This document shows positions 42,001 through 43,851 of a stretch of DNA of 43,851 nucleotides, piece after piece. Both the position numbers and the translations under genes were made by a program. Within the stretch, counting starts at the first letter, position 1, and each line of letters begins with the position of its first letter. The DNA is from Cyanophora paradoxa (Eukaryota; Glaucocystophyceae; Cyanophorales; Cyanophoraceae): contig QPMI01000583.1 of the NCBI GenBank assembly GCA_004431415.1, positions 1 through 43,851 on the forward strand. Direction: 5' to 3'. The notes under the pieces are model-generated. The model did not search any database, was not told the DNA's origin, and saw nothing but the letters and a program-made list of their open reading frames with translations.

Positions 42001-43851
42001 CAGAGGATGGCAGCAAAGAACTTACACAATACAACCCTTTCAGGAGTAGTGACAGATGATTACCTTACCAATAAAGGATACTTACTCTGCAGATTTAAGC
42101 AGTTATGCAACAGACAGAGTTAACAACAGCTCTTGCAAACTATTTGCCTCTTACAGGTGGGACTGTCACCGGAACTGTGAATGCTACCACTTTACAAATT
42201 GGCGGTCACAATACCGAAAGGTTTCGAATTCGATCAATTAGATACTGTTTCGACAGATCGTAGCGCAAATAATTGGACTGTCAATTGGACAGGACATAGA
42301 ACGGGACTAACCGGATGTTATAACGACACCTGAGAATGATGCAGATGTTACGGGTTGTTGGATGCGTTGGACAGTTCCAGAAGGTATGAAATCGTTTTAA
42401 TTCAACTTTTACTGTGGCATAATTGTCGATATTTCGATATTTACGGGCAAACTGTAAATGGACATCAACATTTCCTAAGACGAATAAATAACTATCAAGG
42501 ACTTCAGGAAGTTGCAGTCAAGATGGAACATACCCAGCTATAATATTTACTTCAGTAAACTGCGAATTTTACAGTAAAAATATATGTTCAAGGGCGAAAA
42601 GGTCGCATTTATCTTACAGGTGTCTTTGGTTGGAGTCGACAAAGAGCAACTGATAAATGATGCAGGATTATTGCATTACGATAATATTGCTTTCAATCCT
42701 GTTGGCAAATATTCCGAGTTTTGATGTTGTAAGTGGTTTGGAATAGCACAGGTGTAGCATTCCCAGCTGGGGCTTGGACAAACAGCATGGAAACCACAAC
42801 AGATAACCCAGTAGAGGGTTTTTATTGCAACCAGACAGATGATGAAAGTGGCAGTGGCTACATGCAGTGTGTTGTTCCAGCAGGAATGAAAACCTGTCAC
42901 ATACAATACTTATGTTGGACGAATTCAAGATATTTTGATATTTATGGATACCGCAATGGTCGTTGGAATTATATTATGAGAGTGAATACGTATCAAATGT
43001 TCAAAACACAGCCGACACAATTGGCATTCGAGTTTATTATGGACTTCCGTATTTTGTGGGAATTTCTCTCAATTGGAATTTTTGCAAAGAAAGGAAATTC
43101 ACATTGGAATGCTTGGATGGACAAAAGAAGTAGGAAGAACAGCACGCGCGAATGGTTTGATTAGTTGGGATAATATTTACAGTCGTCCCGCTTTATTTAC
43201 AGCCGCAGACCTCCACAAACAGCAACATGGGCTGTCTCCACTGGTTAAAATACAGGATAATGTCCCACGATTTTGTTTTGGAAATGTGGAATACATACAT
43301 TCGAGGTATTGAGCATAGTGATGGTGTATCGGTCGAATTCAGAAACTCAGCAGCATGGTTATTAAAATCGTATTCAAATGGTAACCTTGCAGTTAATAAT
43401 ACTGTGTCAGCTCCGACTCTAAGTGGAACAATTATTAATGGGGGTTCAATAAATGCAACTACAAACTATAAATTTGTGACAAAACAATGCCTCGATGTGT
43501 AGAGTATGACGCAACTGTTGCAGGAAATTCGCCACATGGTTATGCAGGAGGTTGGGGTTTTGAAGGTGGAACAGCATGGGAACCCTACTATAATTACGGT
43601 GGGTATGCTTACAATAATGAGAGTGGCGACACTGTTGTTAACGGCTCATGGGTTGATTAACACAATACCCACTGATTTATATACAGGAACAGCCCACTTA
43701 ACATATCTCCCTGGGTAAATTGTCGTTACTTTGAGATTTGGGGATTAATAGACAAGGAAATGCGGTTTTCATTGCAAGAGTGAATAGTTATCATCAATAT
43801 GAAAGCGCACCAGATGGAAACCACAATGGTTTACAAAATGTCCCTATTATG
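39098..43851 (+). pseudogene. Long phage-type fibre gene, many frameshifts, runs off window (right copy)
   Basis: Starting at the same ATG context as 5068, this copy follows the left one through the charged N-terminus, EEYLPDG repeats (about 40090-40310), DHxHDW segments, the SRVVTEDYL block (about 41030) and an NYLPLTGGTVTG-type motif near 42130. After that it departs completely: in place of the HTHTK repeats and tip of the left copy, it has repeated domains around RYFDIYG and shaft-like NLAVNNTVSAPTLSGTIING. Frames break dozens of times, mainly through single missing bases. The window ends before the stop. The two copies thus share the shaft but carry different distal adhesive parts. Confidence 0.65.
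42421..43747 (+). repeat. Three repeated RYFDIYG-containing tip domains in the right fibre gene
   Basis: Three diverged domains each contain a W(T/M)-x-x-PxGM-like segment or its equivalent and then NCRYFDIYG (about 42424), NSRYFDIYG (about 42921) and NCRYFEIWG (about 43720), followed by an RxN-x-YQ or RVNSYH strand. They differ enough to be old duplications. The pattern suggests a repeated beta-sandwich receptor-binding domain. No family name is recognised. Confidence 0.6.

Overview
The window holds two copies of one large, virus-like, self-synthesising DNA element of the Polinton/Maverick-adintovirus type. They lie in the same orientation on either side of about 5.75 kb of GC-rich DNA that looks like an intron-containing eukaryotic genome. 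The left copy is cut by the window start and visible from its packaging-ATPase start to its right terminus (1-15478). The right copy is visible from its left terminus to the middle of its long fibre gene (21231-43851). Overlaying the two gives a composite element of about 28.3 kb with terminal inverted repeats (TIRs) of about 1.1 kb. The element DNA is AT-rich. The interval 15479-21230 is GC-rich and carries a minus-strand chain of short exons with GT-AG introns of about 70-195 nt. The host is therefore a eukaryote with compact introns, possibly an invertebrate; the sequence does not fix the taxon.

Composite gene order from the left end: TIR; spacer with a tRNA-like sequence; then on the minus strand a retrovirus-type integrase, a protein-primed-type family B DNA polymerase, a small unknown protein and a D5-like primase/SF3 helicase. 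Next come two small AT-hook-like paralogues, a divergent 99-aa gene, two unknown proteins, an A32/FtsK-type packaging ATPase, a probable major capsid protein and a minor-capsid (penton-like) protein. A second penton-like paralogue faces it on the plus strand, followed by a minus-strand patatin phospholipase with a C-terminal discoidin (F5/8C)-like domain. The rest is on the plus strand: a very long fibre protein built from bacteriophage-style repeats (HxH repeats, LPLTGG motifs), four tandem paralogous short-fibre proteins (two with C1q-like heads), an 88-aa protein, a DUF723-like zinc-ribbon protein and a bacterial-type S-adenosylmethionine decarboxylase homologue (SpeD). The right TIR closes the element.

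The genes suggest a virion-forming element. Integrase and TIRs would serve chromosomal insertion, PolB plus primase-helicase replication, and ATPase, capsid and penton-like proteins assembly. A large and variable adhesion apparatus would recognise hosts. No adenovirus-type maturation protease was recognised in the composite. Clusters of short phased motifs (TGTCAGGCA; GTGTCACAGGT) form large inverted arrangements in the TIRs and, for TGTCAGGCA, also in two intergenic regions, and look like binding sites of a replication or regulatory protein.

Many genes carry frameshifts in one or both copies. In the right fibre gene these are mainly single-base losses, many in homopolymers, so read or assembly error is a serious alternative to decay. 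Function is inferred from motifs seen by eye; no database search was run.
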